NCBI GenBank assembly: GCA_964486625.1
Contig: CAZANW010000036.1
Location: 1 to 21,456 of the forward strand
DNA length: 21,456 nt
From: JAWCQZ01 sp964486625
GTDB lineage: Archaea > Halobacteriota > Syntropharchaeia > JACQPP01
Direction: 5' to 3'
Positions 15,164-21,456 of this stretch are shown here, piece by piece (positions within the stretch are counted from its first letter, which is position 1; the number at the start of each line of letters is the position of its first letter). The notes under the pieces are model-generated. The model did no database searches. It was not told where the DNA came from and worked only from the letters and a program-made list of their open reading frames with translations. Position numbers and translations under genes: made by a program.

Positions 15164-16809
15164 TGGCCTACGACACGGCGAAACCGGAAAGGTCCGAGTT
15201 CGTGGAGAAGTTGCTCCACTGGCTCACCACCACGAACCACAAGGAGATTGGCCTCCTCTACATCCTCACCGGCCTCGTCTTCTTCTTCATCGCCGGGTCG
15301 GCCGCCCTCCTCATCCGGGCCCAGCTGGCCGTCCCCGACAACACCCTGGTCTCCCCCGACCAGTACAACGCCCTCTTCACCCTCCACGGCCTCTCCATGG
15401 TGTTCCTGGTGGGCATGCCCATCATCTCGGGCTTCGCCAACTACGTGGTCCCCCTCCAAATCGGCGCCAAGGACCTCCCCTTCCCCCGCATCAATGCCCT
15501 CTCCTTCTGGCTCATCCCCGCGGGCGGAATCGTCCTCTACTCCGGTCTCCTGACGGGCCGCGGGCCCGACATGGGCTGGACGCTCTACGCACCCTACTCG
15601 ACGGGGGCGGGCACCGGCCTCGCGCGGCCCGCCGCCGACTTGGCCATCCTGGGGCTCCTCTTCCTCGGGGCCTCCTCCATCGCCACCTCCATCAACTTCC
15701 TGACAATGATTCTCCGCATGCGGGCCCCGACCATGGGGCTCCGGATGCCCCTCTTCACCTGGTCGGTCCTCGTCACCGTCTTCCTCCTGCTCCTGGCGAT
15801 GCCGGTCCTCACGGCTGCCCTCGTCATGCTCTACCTCGACCTCACCCTCCGCACCGGCTTCTTCAACCCGGCCCTGGGCGGCGACCCGGTCCTCTGGCAG
15901 CACCTCTTCTGGTTCTTCGGCCATCCCGAGGTCTACGTCCTCGTCCTGCCCTCCTTCGGCATCGTTTCCGAGGTCATCCCGGTCTTCTCCCGCCGCCCCA
16001 TCTTCGGCTACTGGGCCATGGCCGTCGCCATGGCGGCCATCGGGTTCATCTCCTTCGTCGTCTGGGTCCACCACATGTTCACCACCAGCGTGCCCCAGAG
16101 CCTCCGGACCATCATGATGCTGACCACCTACCTCGTCGGCGTCCCGACCGGAATCAAAATCTTCAACTGGCTCGCGACGCTCTGGGGCGGCAAGCTGCAC
16201 TTCAAGACCCCCATGCTCTTCGCCCTCGGCCTCGTGGCGATGTTCACCATCGGGGGCATCACCGGCATCTTCCTCGCCTCGATTCCGCTCGACATCCCCC
16301 TCCAGGACACCTATTTCGTGGTCTCCCACTTCCACTACGTCCTCTTCGGGGGGACCGTCTTCGGCTTCTTCGCGGGCCTCTACTACTGGTTCCCGAAAAT
16401 CACCGGCCGGATGTATCACGAGGGGCTCGGGAAACTCCACTTCCTCCTCACCTTCATCGGGTTCAACCTGACCTTCTGGCCCATGAACAACCTCGGCATG
16501 ATGGGGATGCCCCGGCGCATCGTGACCTACTCCGCCGACACTGGCTGGGGCCCCCTGAACATGCTCTCGACCGTGGGGGCCTTCATCCTCGGCTTCTCCC
16601 AACTCATCATGGTGGCAAACTTCCTGCGGAGCCGCAAGCACGGGGCCGCCGCGGGGAACAACCCCTGGGGCGGCTCGGGCCTGGAGTGGACCGTCTCCTC
16701 GCCTCCCCCGCCCCACAACTTCGACGGCGTCCCGGTCCTGGCCGCGGCGCCGGGGGACCACAGCGGGAGCGGCGGGACCTGGATGAAGCGGCTCCTGGGC
16801 GGCAAGTGA
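15163..16809 (+). CDS. coxA: Cytochrome c oxidase subunit I, heme-copper family type A1
   Basis: A 548-aa catalytic subunit that reduces O2 to water and pumps protons. The ATG at 15163 overlaps the coxB stop. Heme a ligands are His75 and His391, heme a3 is His389, and CuB is His254, His303 and His304. Tyr258 in GHPEVY is the residue crosslinked to His254. Glu256 of the same motif, together with Asp104 (GAKDLPFPRIN, D-channel) and Lys332 (GIKIFNW, K-channel), places it in the A1 class. It starts with the typical TTTNHKEIG. A Gly/Pro-rich C-terminal tail follows the last helix. The next gene, ctaA, begins 7 nt later. Confidence 0.98.
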   Translation: MAYDTAKPERSEFVEKLLHWLTTTNHKEIGLLYILTGLVFFFIAGSAALLIRAQLAVPDNTLVSPDQYNALFTLHGLSMVFLVGMPIISGFANYVVPLQIGAKDLPFPRINALSFWLIPAGGIVLYSGLLTGRGPDMGWTLYAPYSTGAGTGLARPAADLAILGLLFLGASSIATSINFLTMILRMRAPTMGLRMPLFTWSVLVTVFLLLLAMPVLTAALVMLYLDLTLRTGFFNPALGGDPVLWQHLFWFFGHPEVYVLVLPSFGIVSEVIPVFSRRPIFGYWAMAVAMAAIGFISFVVWVHHMFTTSVPQSLRTIMMLTTYLVGVPTGIKIFNWLATLWGGKLHFKTPMLFALGLVAMFTIGGITGIFLASIPLDIPLQDTYFVVSHFHYVLFGGTVFGFFAGLYYWFPKITGRMYHEGLGKLHFLLTFIGFNLTFWPMNNLGMMGMPRRIVTYSADTGWGPLNMLSTVGAFILGFSQLIMVANFLRSRKHGAAAGNNPWGGSGLEWTVSSPPPPHNFDGVPVLAAAPGDHSGSGGTWMKRLLGGK

Positions 16810-16816
16810 CCCGCCC

Positions 16817-17239
16817 ATGAGGATTTTCCAGGCGCTGGCTTCGGGAGCCGCCCTCACCACGTTCGGCGTGATGGTGGCCGGCGCCTACGTGAAGGCCCTC
16901 GGGGAGGGGGCGGCCTGCCCGCCCGGAATCCTCTGCGCCGAATCCGCGGCGGAGATGCTCCACCGGGCGCTCGTGGGCGTCCTCGGGCTCCTGGTCCTGG
17001 GCATGCTCGCGCTGGCTTTCAAGAACCGCAAGGAGGACCGGAGGACGCTCGGCCTGTGCGCGGGGGCCCTCTCCCTCCTGCTCCTCCAGGCGCTCCTCGG
17101 GCAGGCCGCCATCGCCGCTGGCCTGAACCCGGTGGTGGTCACGGCCCACCAAGCCCTGGCCCTCGCCGTCTTCGCCCTCCTGCTCTACATCGCATTCCGG
17201 GCCCGCCACGCGCCCGCGGCCGGGGCCGGGAGCGCCTGA
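16817..17239 (+). CDS. ctaA: Compact heme A synthase (CtaA, half-size archaeal type)
   Basis: A 140-aa four-TM protein that oxidises the C8 methyl of heme O to give heme A. Bacterial CtaA has eight TM helices in two homologous halves; this protein is one half, like the compact heme A synthase known from Aeropyrum. Visible motifs are GAYVKALGEGAACP, the loop cysteine pair Cys34 and Cys40, Glu46 and His49 (EMLHR), and His111 (TAHQALALAV) as the second heme ligand. It may work as a homodimer. It lies between coxA and ctaB with almost no spacing. Confidence 0.9.
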   Translation: MRIFQALASGAALTTFGVMVAGAYVKALGEGAACPPGILCAESAAEMLHRALVGVLGLLVLGMLALAFKNRKEDRRTLGLCAGALSLLLLQALLGQAAIAAGLNPVVVTAHQALALAVFALLLYIAFRARHAPAAGAGSA

Positions 17240-17240
17240 G

Positions 17241-18140
17241 ATGGCGGCCGTAGAGGCTCCCCGGCTGGCCCTGGAGAGGGTCAGCGACATGCCTCCCCCG
17301 TCCCCGATCCGGGACCTCCTCTCCCTGACGAAGCCCCGCCTCACCCTCCTGAACCTGCTGGCCGGGGTCACCGGGTTCCTTCTCGCCGCGGGCCAGGCGT
17401 TCGACCCCCGCGCCCTCGCCCTCCTCCTCGCGGCGGGCTACCTCTCGGTCGGGGGCTCCCTCGCCCTCAACGCCTACCTCGACCGGGACATCGACCCCCT
17501 CATGAGCCGGACCGCCCTCCGGCCCCTCCCCACGGGCCGCGTGCGCCCCCGCCGGGCCCTCGCCTTCGCCCTCGGGGCCATCGGGGCGGGCCTCGCCGCG
17601 GCGTGGCTTCTGAACCCCGTGACCCTCCTCTTCGTCGCCGGGGGCTCGGCGTTCTACATCGGTGTTTACACCCTCTGGCTGAAGCGGCGGACCCCCTGGA
17701 ACATCGTGATTGGCGGCGCGGCGGGCTCCTTCGCCCCCCTCGCGGGGTGGGCCGCGGCCACGGGAGGCGTCGGGCTCCCGGCGCTCTTCCTCGCGCTCCT
17801 CATCTTCCTCTGGACGCCGGGCCACTTCTGGGGGCTCGCCATCCGCTACAAGGAGGACTACGCGCGGGCGGGGGTTCCGATGCTTCCCGTGGTGGCGGGC
17901 GAGGAGAAGGCCGCGCGGTGGGCCGCCCTCTCGAACCTCGCGCTGGTCCCCTTCACCCTCGTGATGGTCCCGGTTTACGGCCTCCCCTACGCGGCTGCGG
18001 TGGGGGCCCTCGGGCTGGTTTTTGCATTCCAGAACCTCCGGCTGCTGTCGGATCCCTCGCAGGGGGGGACCGTGTTCCACCTGTCGAACCTCTACCTCGC
18101 CGGGATGTTCGCGGTGCTGCTCGCCGTGGGGCTGCTTTAG
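17241..18140 (+). CDS. ctaB: Protoheme IX farnesyltransferase (heme O synthase)
   Basis: A 299-aa UbiA-family membrane prenyltransferase that adds a farnesyl-type chain to heme B, giving heme O for CtaA. The ATG at 17241 directly follows the ctaA stop; an ATG at 17289 would also give a complete enzyme, starting near LTKPRL. First Asp-rich motif: NAYLDRDIDPLMSRT, followed by LRPLPTGRV. Second conserved region: YKEDYARAGVPMLPVV, typical of heme O synthases. About nine TM helices. It is the last gene of the oxidase locus; repeat copy B begins 38 nt downstream. Confidence 0.96.
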   Translation: MAAVEAPRLALERVSDMPPPSPIRDLLSLTKPRLTLLNLLAGVTGFLLAAGQAFDPRALALLLAAGYLSVGGSLALNAYLDRDIDPLMSRTALRPLPTGRVRPRRALAFALGAIGAGLAAAWLLNPVTLLFVAGGSAFYIGVYTLWLKRRTPWNIVIGGAAGSFAPLAGWAAATGGVGLPALFLALLIFLWTPGHFWGLAIRYKEDYARAGVPMLPVVAGEEKAARWAALSNLALVPFTLVMVPVYGLPYAAAVGALGLVFAFQNLRLLSDPSQGGTVFHLSNLYLAGMFAVLLAVGLL

Positions 18141-18178
18141 AACAAAGACGACGCCGCCAAGCAGAACGAATTAGAGAA

Positions 18179-18326
18179 GCAGCCGTCGCAAGCGCAAGGG
18201 CCGCCGCGCGACGGCGCCCGTAGGCGGCATTTGTGTGGTGTGCGCGAGCCTCGCGAGCGCACACCACAGCCGCCGACGAGGCGCGAGCGAAGCGAGCGCC
18301 GAGTAGGGCGCCGAGCGCGCGGCCCG
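18179..18326 (-). repeat. Structured inverted repeat, copy B
   Basis: The minus-strand counterpart of copy A. On the plus strand it contains the perfect arms GCCGTCGC (18182) and GCGACGGC (18207), and the 11-bp arms GTGGTGTGCGC and GCGCACACCAC closing on a GA/GA step with a GC clamp and CTC loop. A third hairpin at 18280-18300 has arms GGCGC/GCGCC, GA/GA step, GC clamp and GAA loop. No coding potential. Confidence 0.85.
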
Positions 18327-18346
18327 TCGAGCGGCCCCGAGAAGGG

Positions 18347-18540
18347 TTAAGATTGCTTCTTTGACCTGAGATGAGCCAAAAGACGAATCACGGGGACAAG
18401 AATCGTAGCTCCGAGGACAACCAGTGCAATCATAACCGCGAACCCGTCCACGAGTCCAAAGACCGAGAAAAAAGCGATTCCCCGGAGGATGAGCAACCCG
18501 CCAATCCAGTTCAGAAAAAGATCGATGATTGGTTTCGCAT
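18347..18540 (-). pseudogene. Small membrane protein gene with an apparent 1-nt frameshift
   Basis: The ATG at 18540 sits about 24 nt after a TATA box (18560-18567), an ideal leaderless start, but its frame stops after nine codons. Adding one T at the T5 run (18515-18519) joins MRNQSSIFF to LNWIGGLLILRGIAFFSVFG, then a second hydrophobic helix (MIALVVLGATILVPVI) and a basic C-terminus (LAHLRSKKQS, TAA at 18347). The result would be a 64-aa protein with two TM helices. It may be a decayed gene, a sequencing error or a slippage site. The region is poorer in G+C than its surroundings. A plus-strand hydrophilic ORF (18371-18565) occupies the same DNA. Confidence 0.4.
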
Positions 18541-18565
18541 TTTTGTAGACCTCGTTCCGCTTTAA
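18371..18565 (+). CDS. Possible small hydrophilic protein, antisense to the above
   Basis: An intact 64-codon frame from an ATG about 21 nt after a weak TATA-like GGTTAAGATT (18345-18354). The product would be very hydrophilic (QKTNHGDKNRSSEDNQ) with an amphipathic end (KKIDDWFRIFVDLVPL). Such composition is what the complement of a TM-encoding frame looks like, so it may be only the shadow of the minus-strand gene. No family recognised. Confidence 0.2.
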   Translation: MSQKTNHGDKNRSSEDNQCNHNREPVHESKDREKSDSPEDEQPANPVQKKIDDWFRIFVDLVPL

Positions 18566-18567
18566 AG
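18560..18567 (-). promoter_or_regulatory. TATA-like element CTTTAAAG
   Basis: A palindromic TATA core in the spacer after the 18590 gene, about 24 nt before the ATG at 18540 on the minus strand. Confidence 0.4.
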
Positions 18568-18589
18568 GCCTCGACTGCGTCGGCTTTTG

Positions 18590-18931
18590 TCAGCCCGCCA
18601 GCGCCACGACGCCCGCCGTGACCCCCACGCTCGCCCCGAACCCGACCCCGAGCGCCGGCCAGAACCCCGCGGGCCTCCAGAGGAGCGCGAAGAGCCCCAC
18701 GAAGGCGGAGTAGCCGACGGCCGCCGAGAGCATCCCGCGGACCGCCGCGTCCATCGCCTCCGGGGTCCGGGCCTGGAGGAAGCCGAGGGAGACCGCGAGC
18801 CGGATGGGGAGCGCCGCCACGACGCCCGCGACCACCCCGCCGAAAATGGCCGCCAGCGCCACCGCCCCCGCCACGAGGCCGCCGCCGAGTGTGAAGTCGA
18901 AGAGGAACTCGCGGGGCTCGACGCGGGCCAT
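18590..18931 (-). CDS. Small polytopic membrane protein
   Basis: A 113-aa protein from the ATG at 18931; a GTG at 18952 is too close to the TATA box. After a short polar N-terminus (ARVEPREFLFDF) it has three or four Gly/Ala-rich hydrophobic helices, at about 15-43, 68-85 and 92-113. The last ends at the C-terminus. There are no charged catalytic residues or metal motifs. The family is unrecognised. It is divergent from tfs across 56 nt. Confidence 0.65.
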   Translation of the reverse strand: MARVEPREFLFDFTLGGGLVAGAVALAAIFGGVVAGVVAALPIRLAVSLGFLQARTPEAMDAAVRGMLSAAVGYSAFVGLFALLWRPAGFWPALGVGFGASVGVTAGVVALAG

Positions 18932-18957
18932 GGGGGCTACTGGAACTCGCACGGAAA

Positions 18958-18968
18958 GGGTTTATTCC
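18958..18968. promoter_or_regulatory. TATA box of tfs, possibly shared with the divergent gene
   Basis: AGGGTTTATTCC is centred 25 nt upstream of the tfs ATG (18988), giving a leaderless transcript. On the opposite strand the same bases read GGAATAAACCC, about 33 nt from the ATG at 18931. One element could serve both directions. Confidence 0.55.
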
Positions 18969-18987
18969 CCCGCCTCACCGCTCACGA

Positions 18988-19311
18988 ATGGAGTTCTGCC
19001 CGAAGTGCAAGAGCCTGATGAAGAAGTCCGGCGACGTCGTGAAGTGCCGCAACCTCTCCTGCGGCTTCGAGAAGGCTCCGACAGCGAAGGCTGAGCCCGA
19101 GCCCGTGGCGATGCCCCGCAAGAGGGAGGACCGGGGCATCCTCATCGTGGACGAGCCGGTGGTGGGCCTCCCCGTCACCAAGACCCAGTGCCCCGCCTGC
19201 GGGAACGGGGAGGCCTACTGGTGGCTGAGGCAGATGCGGGGAGCGGATGAGCCGGAGACCCGCTTCTACCGCTGCACGAAGTGCAACAAGACATGGCGGG
19301 AACGGCAATAG
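18988..19311 (+). CDS. tfs: Transcription factor S (TFS, archaeal TFIIS/RPB9-like)
   Basis: A 107-aa RNA polymerase accessory factor that rescues backtracked polymerase by stimulating transcript cleavage. The N-terminal zinc ribbon uses Cys4, Cys7, Cys20 and Cys25. A basic linker follows. The C-terminal ribbon uses Cys68, Cys71, Cys96 and Cys99. The catalytic acidic tip is present (RGADEPETRFYRC, Asp87-Glu88), so it should be cleavage-competent rather than an inhibitory paralogue. Length is typical. It precedes rpl1, which has its own promoter. Confidence 0.95.
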   Translation: MEFCPKCKSLMKKSGDVVKCRNLSCGFEKAPTAKAEPEPVAMPRKREDRGILIVDEPVVGLPVTKTQCPACGNGEAYWWLRQMRGADEPETRFYRCTKCNKTWRERQ

Positions 19312-19332
19312 CCCCCCGACCCCCCTCACAGG

Positions 19333-19340
19333 TTTATAAG
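19333..19340 (+). promoter_or_regulatory. TATA box of the rpl1-rpl10-rpl12 operon
   Basis: TTTATAAG, centred about 27 nt before the ATG at 19363. This supports that start over an in-frame ATG at 19345, which lies upstream of the predicted transcript start. Confidence 0.7.
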
Positions 19341-19362
19341 CCCGATGCGCCCCAGGGGGGGG

Positions 19363-20013
19363 ATGCCCGAGAAAGCCGAGAAACTCGACATCGAGGGGGC
19401 CGTCAAGAAGGTCCTGGAGGCCTCCCCCCCGCGCAAGTTCAAGGAGTCGGTGGAACTCGCGGTGAACCTCGCCGGGGTGGACCTGAGCAAGCCCCAGAAC
19501 CGCATCGATGAGGAGGTCCTCCTGCCCCACGGGACCGGCCGGGAGCCCCGGCTGGCGGTCTTCGGCCGGGGCGAGTTCGCCCTCAAGGCCGAGAAGGCGG
19601 GGGCCCGGGTCATCGCCCCCGAGCAGATTGACGCCCTGGGGAAGGACAAGAAGGCGGCCCGGCGCCTGGTCCAGCAGTTCGACGCCTTCGCCGCCGAGGC
19701 GCCCCTGATGCCCTCCATCGGGAAGAGCCTCGGGCCCATCCTGGGCCCCCGGGGCATGATGCCGGTCCCGGTCCCCATGGGAGGCGACGTCACCGCAGTC
19801 CTCGCGCGGATGCGCCGCGCCATCCGGGTCCGGACCAAGGACAAGCCCACCTTCCATGTGCCCGTTGGGACCCGGGCCATGAAGCCCGAGGAGATTGCCA
19901 CGAACCTCAGGGCGGTCCTGGAGAAGGTGGAGGGCAAACTGGAGCGGGGGGAGCAGAACATCCGGTCGGCCTACCTCAAGACCACCATGGGGCCGCCGGT
20001 GAGGGTCAAATGA
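19363..20013 (+). CDS. rpl1: Ribosomal protein L1 (uL1)
   Basis: A 216-aa protein of the large-subunit L1 stalk, involved in E-site tRNA movement. In several archaea it also represses its own operon by binding the mRNA. Conserved family segments: RKFKESVELAVNLAGVDLSK near the N-terminus, PLMPSIGKSLGPILGPRG in the second domain, and a C-terminal IRSAYLKTTMGPPVRV. Its stop overlaps the rpl10 start as ATGA. L11, often just upstream in archaea, is absent here; tfs occupies that position. Confidence 0.97.
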   Translation: MPEKAEKLDIEGAVKKVLEASPPRKFKESVELAVNLAGVDLSKPQNRIDEEVLLPHGTGREPRLAVFGRGEFALKAEKAGARVIAPEQIDALGKDKKAARRLVQQFDAFAAEAPLMPSIGKSLGPILGPRGMMPVPVPMGGDVTAVLARMRRAIRVRTKDKPTFHVPVGTRAMKPEEIATNLRAVLEKVEGKLERGEQNIRSAYLKTTMGPPVRVK

Positions 20014-20846
20014 GGTCGAAGCAGTGGAAGAAGGACGAACTGGCGCGGCTCAGGAAAATGGCCAAGGACTACCCCGTGGTGGCCCTCGCCTCCTTCCGGG
20101 ACGTGCCCGCCGACCAGTTCCAGCAACTGCGGAAGGAGCTGCTCAAGGAGGGGACCGTGGTCCGGGTGGTCAAGAACAGCCTCCTCCGGCGGCTCATGGA
20201 CAACGGGCGCAAGGGCCTCGAGCCCCACGTGACCGACCAGAGCGCCCTTGTCCTCTCGAAGCATGACCCCTTCCGCCTCTTCAAGCGGGTGGAGGCCCAC
20301 CGGCGCAAGGCCCCGCTGAAGCCGGGCTCGGTCGCCCCCGCGGACATCGAGGTCCCCGCCGGACCCACCCCCTTCAAGCCGGGGCCGGTCCTGGCCGAAC
20401 TCCAGGCCGCCGGGTTCCCCGCCGCCGTGGAGGCGGGCAAGGTGGTCCTCCGGAAGTCCTTCGTGGCGGTGAAGAAGGGGGAGCGGGTGGACCCCAAGCG
20501 GGCAGACATCCTCGCCAAGCTGGAGGTCAAGCCCGTGGACCAGGGGGTCTCCCTGCGGGCGGTCCTGGAGGGGCAGACCCTCTACCTGCCCGACGTGCTG
20601 CGGATTGACGAGGCCCGGACGGAGGCCGACATCGCCCGGGCGCTCTCCCAAGCCCGGGGGTTCGCGCTCGAACTGGCCCTCCCGGAGCCAGACCTCCTGC
20701 CCGAACTCTTGGCGCGGGCCTACCGGCGGGCCCTGGCCCTCGCGGTGGAGGGGGAGGTTTACGAGCCGGAGGCCATGGAAGCGATTTTGGGGAAAGCGCT
20801 GCGGCAAGCCAAGTCGCTCGAAAACCTTATACCCCCAGCCCCATAG
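20010..20846 (+). CDS. rpl10: Ribosomal protein L10 (uL10/P0), with shortened C-terminus
   Basis: A 278-aa base of the ribosomal stalk that binds 23S rRNA with its N-terminal domain and L12 dimers with C-terminal helices. N-terminal features are typical: a KDYPVVALASFRDVPADQFQ stretch, VVRVVKNSLLRR, and the PAGPTPFKPGPVL region. A helical part follows (PDLLPELLARAYRRALALAV, EAMEAILGKALRQAKSLENL). It then stops at IPPAP without the acidic linker and GLxxLFG-type tail that archaeal L10 normally shares with L12. This makes it shorter than most archaeal homologues, and the number of L12 dimers bound may be lower. Confidence 0.95.
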   Translation: MRSKQWKKDELARLRKMAKDYPVVALASFRDVPADQFQQLRKELLKEGTVVRVVKNSLLRRLMDNGRKGLEPHVTDQSALVLSKHDPFRLFKRVEAHRRKAPLKPGSVAPADIEVPAGPTPFKPGPVLAELQAAGFPAAVEAGKVVLRKSFVAVKKGERVDPKRADILAKLEVKPVDQGVSLRAVLEGQTLYLPDVLRIDEARTEADIARALSQARGFALELALPEPDLLPELLARAYRRALALAVEGEVYEPEAMEAILGKALRQAKSLENLIPPAP

Positions 20847-20859
20847 GAGGCCCCGAACC

Positions 20860-21168
20860 ATGGAGTATGTCTACGCCGCCCTGCTCCTCCACGGGGCGAA
20901 GCAGAAAATCACCGACGAGGCCATCGTCAGCGTCCTGAAAGCCGCCGGCGCCAAGGCCGACTCGACCCGGGCCAAGGCGCTGGTCGCCGCCCTGGACGGG
21001 AAGAACCTCGACGAGATTCTCCAGAAGGCCGCCGCAGCCCCCGTGGTGGCCGCAGCCCCAGCGGCCGCCGCCCCCGCCGCGGGCGGAGAGGCGAAGAAGG
21101 AGGAGAAGAAGAAGGAAGAGAAGCAGGAAGAGAGCGGAATCGAGGGGCTCAGCGCCCTCTTTGGTTGA
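20860..21168 (+). CDS. rpl12: Ribosomal protein L12 (archaeal P1-type stalk protein)
   Basis: A 102-aa flexible stalk protein that recruits translational GTPases. The ATG at 20860 follows AGGAGG (20845-20850), which overlaps the rpl10 stop. The N-terminal helical dimerisation domain (EYVYAALLLHGAKQKITDEA) is followed by an Ala/Pro-rich hinge (about 59-75), a Lys/Glu-rich segment and the factor-binding tail GIEGLSALFG. The tail is intact here, in contrast to rpl10. Confidence 0.97.
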   Translation: MEYVYAALLLHGAKQKITDEAIVSVLKAAGAKADSTRAKALVAALDGKNLDEILQKAAAAPVVAAAPAAAAPAAGGEAKKEEKKKEEKQEESGIEGLSALFG

Positions 21169-21235
21169 AGGAAAGCCCCACGCCACCGCCTGAAAGCGTT
21201 TGAACGGGGACGGCAAAGTGTCATCGCAGACCCAC

Positions 21236-21308
21236 GGGGCTGTGGGGTAGCCTGGTATCCTTGGAGGTTTGGGACCTCCGGACTCCGGTTCAAATCCGGA
21301 CAGCCCCA
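21236..21308 (+). tRNA. tRNA-Pro (anticodon TGG)
   Basis: A complete 73-nt cloverleaf. Acceptor GGGGCTG pairs with CAGCCCC and the discriminator is A. The anticodon stem GGAGG/CCTCC encloses loop TTTGGGA, anticodon TGG at 21270-21272. The T arm is TCCGG, loop TTCAAAT, CCGGA. No intron and no encoded CCA, as usual in archaea. It lies 67 nt after rpl12; no convincing TATA box is seen in that gap. Confidence 0.96.
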
Positions 21309-21349
21309 ACTGCGCCGGGGAGGGGGCGAGGAATTGGACCGGAATTGAG

Positions 21350-21384
21350 TGGGGAGGAGGGCTCCGCCCCCCTTCCTCTCCCCA
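21350..21384. repeat. GC-rich imperfect hairpin near the right edge
   Basis: TGGGGAGGAGGG is opposed by CCCCCCTTCCTCTCCCCA around CTCCG. It could end a transcript on either strand. The following 70 nt to the window edge contain GGGTTC (21387) opposed by GAACCC (about 21429) but no gene I can identify. Confidence 0.4.
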
Positions 21385-21456
21385 ACGGGTTCAGGCATTC
21401 GGGAACCGACCCCGCACTTGGCGCTCACGAACCCCGGGCCCTACCACTCGACTCCC

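Noticed and set aside
21387..21456. Possible second tRNA or SRP RNA end at the right edge
   Set aside because: On the minus strand a TTCGTGA loop is visible but its flanks do not pair as an anticodon stem. No T-arm or SRP helix 8 motif is present.

Overview
The window (about two-thirds G+C) is archaeal. It carries a TFIIS-like transcription factor S, the L1/L10/L12 stalk ribosomal proteins in their archaeal forms, a tRNA-Pro without encoded CCA, TATA boxes about 25-28 nt upstream of start codons (largely leaderless transcription), a half-size heme A synthase of the archaeal type and a PGF-pre-PGF surface protein. The high G+C, the leaderless promoters and an aerobic aa3-type oxidase would fit a mesophilic Thermoplasmatota lineage (for example the Angelarchaeales / RBG-16-68-12 group). 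That placement is inference, not something the sequence proves.

Layout. 1-3518 (-): a very large secreted/anchored surface protein whose 3' end lies outside the window. 3816-4622 (-): a winged-helix regulator with a degenerate nucleotidyltransferase-like domain. It is followed by a 534-nt gene-less stretch with three copies of a GGAAATCG near-palindrome. 5157-6680 (+): a B12-binding radical SAM enzyme. 6898-8641 (+): a tight four-gene cluster of small membrane/secreted proteins, two of them tandem paralogues. 8651-9445 (-): a coiled-coil protein. 9555-12195 (-): a PrxQ/BCP peroxiredoxin and a DUF255 thioredoxin-like protein. 12322-18140 (+): the terminal oxidase locus, coxC, coxD, a small membrane protein, coxB, coxA, ctaA and ctaB. 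18347-18931 (-): two small membrane proteins, one apparently frameshifted. 18988-21168 (+): tfs, rpl1, rpl10 and rpl12, followed by tRNA-Pro at 21236.

How the genes work together. coxA-coxD encode a type A1 heme-copper oxidase with all the metal ligands, the D-channel Asp and the K-channel Lys. ctaB and ctaA make heme O and then heme A for it. The stalk proteins and TFS form a gene-expression block. The peroxiredoxin is a natural companion of aerobic respiration but has its own divergent promoter.

The most unusual signal is non-coding. A repeat of about 150 bp occurs twice in inverted orientation, at 13301-13456 and 18179-18326, bracketing coxD to ctaB. Both copies, and the sequence beside copy A, are packed with hairpins that share one design: a GC-rich arm, a tandem G.A mismatch step, a short GC clamp, and a 3-4 nt loop, most often GAA.
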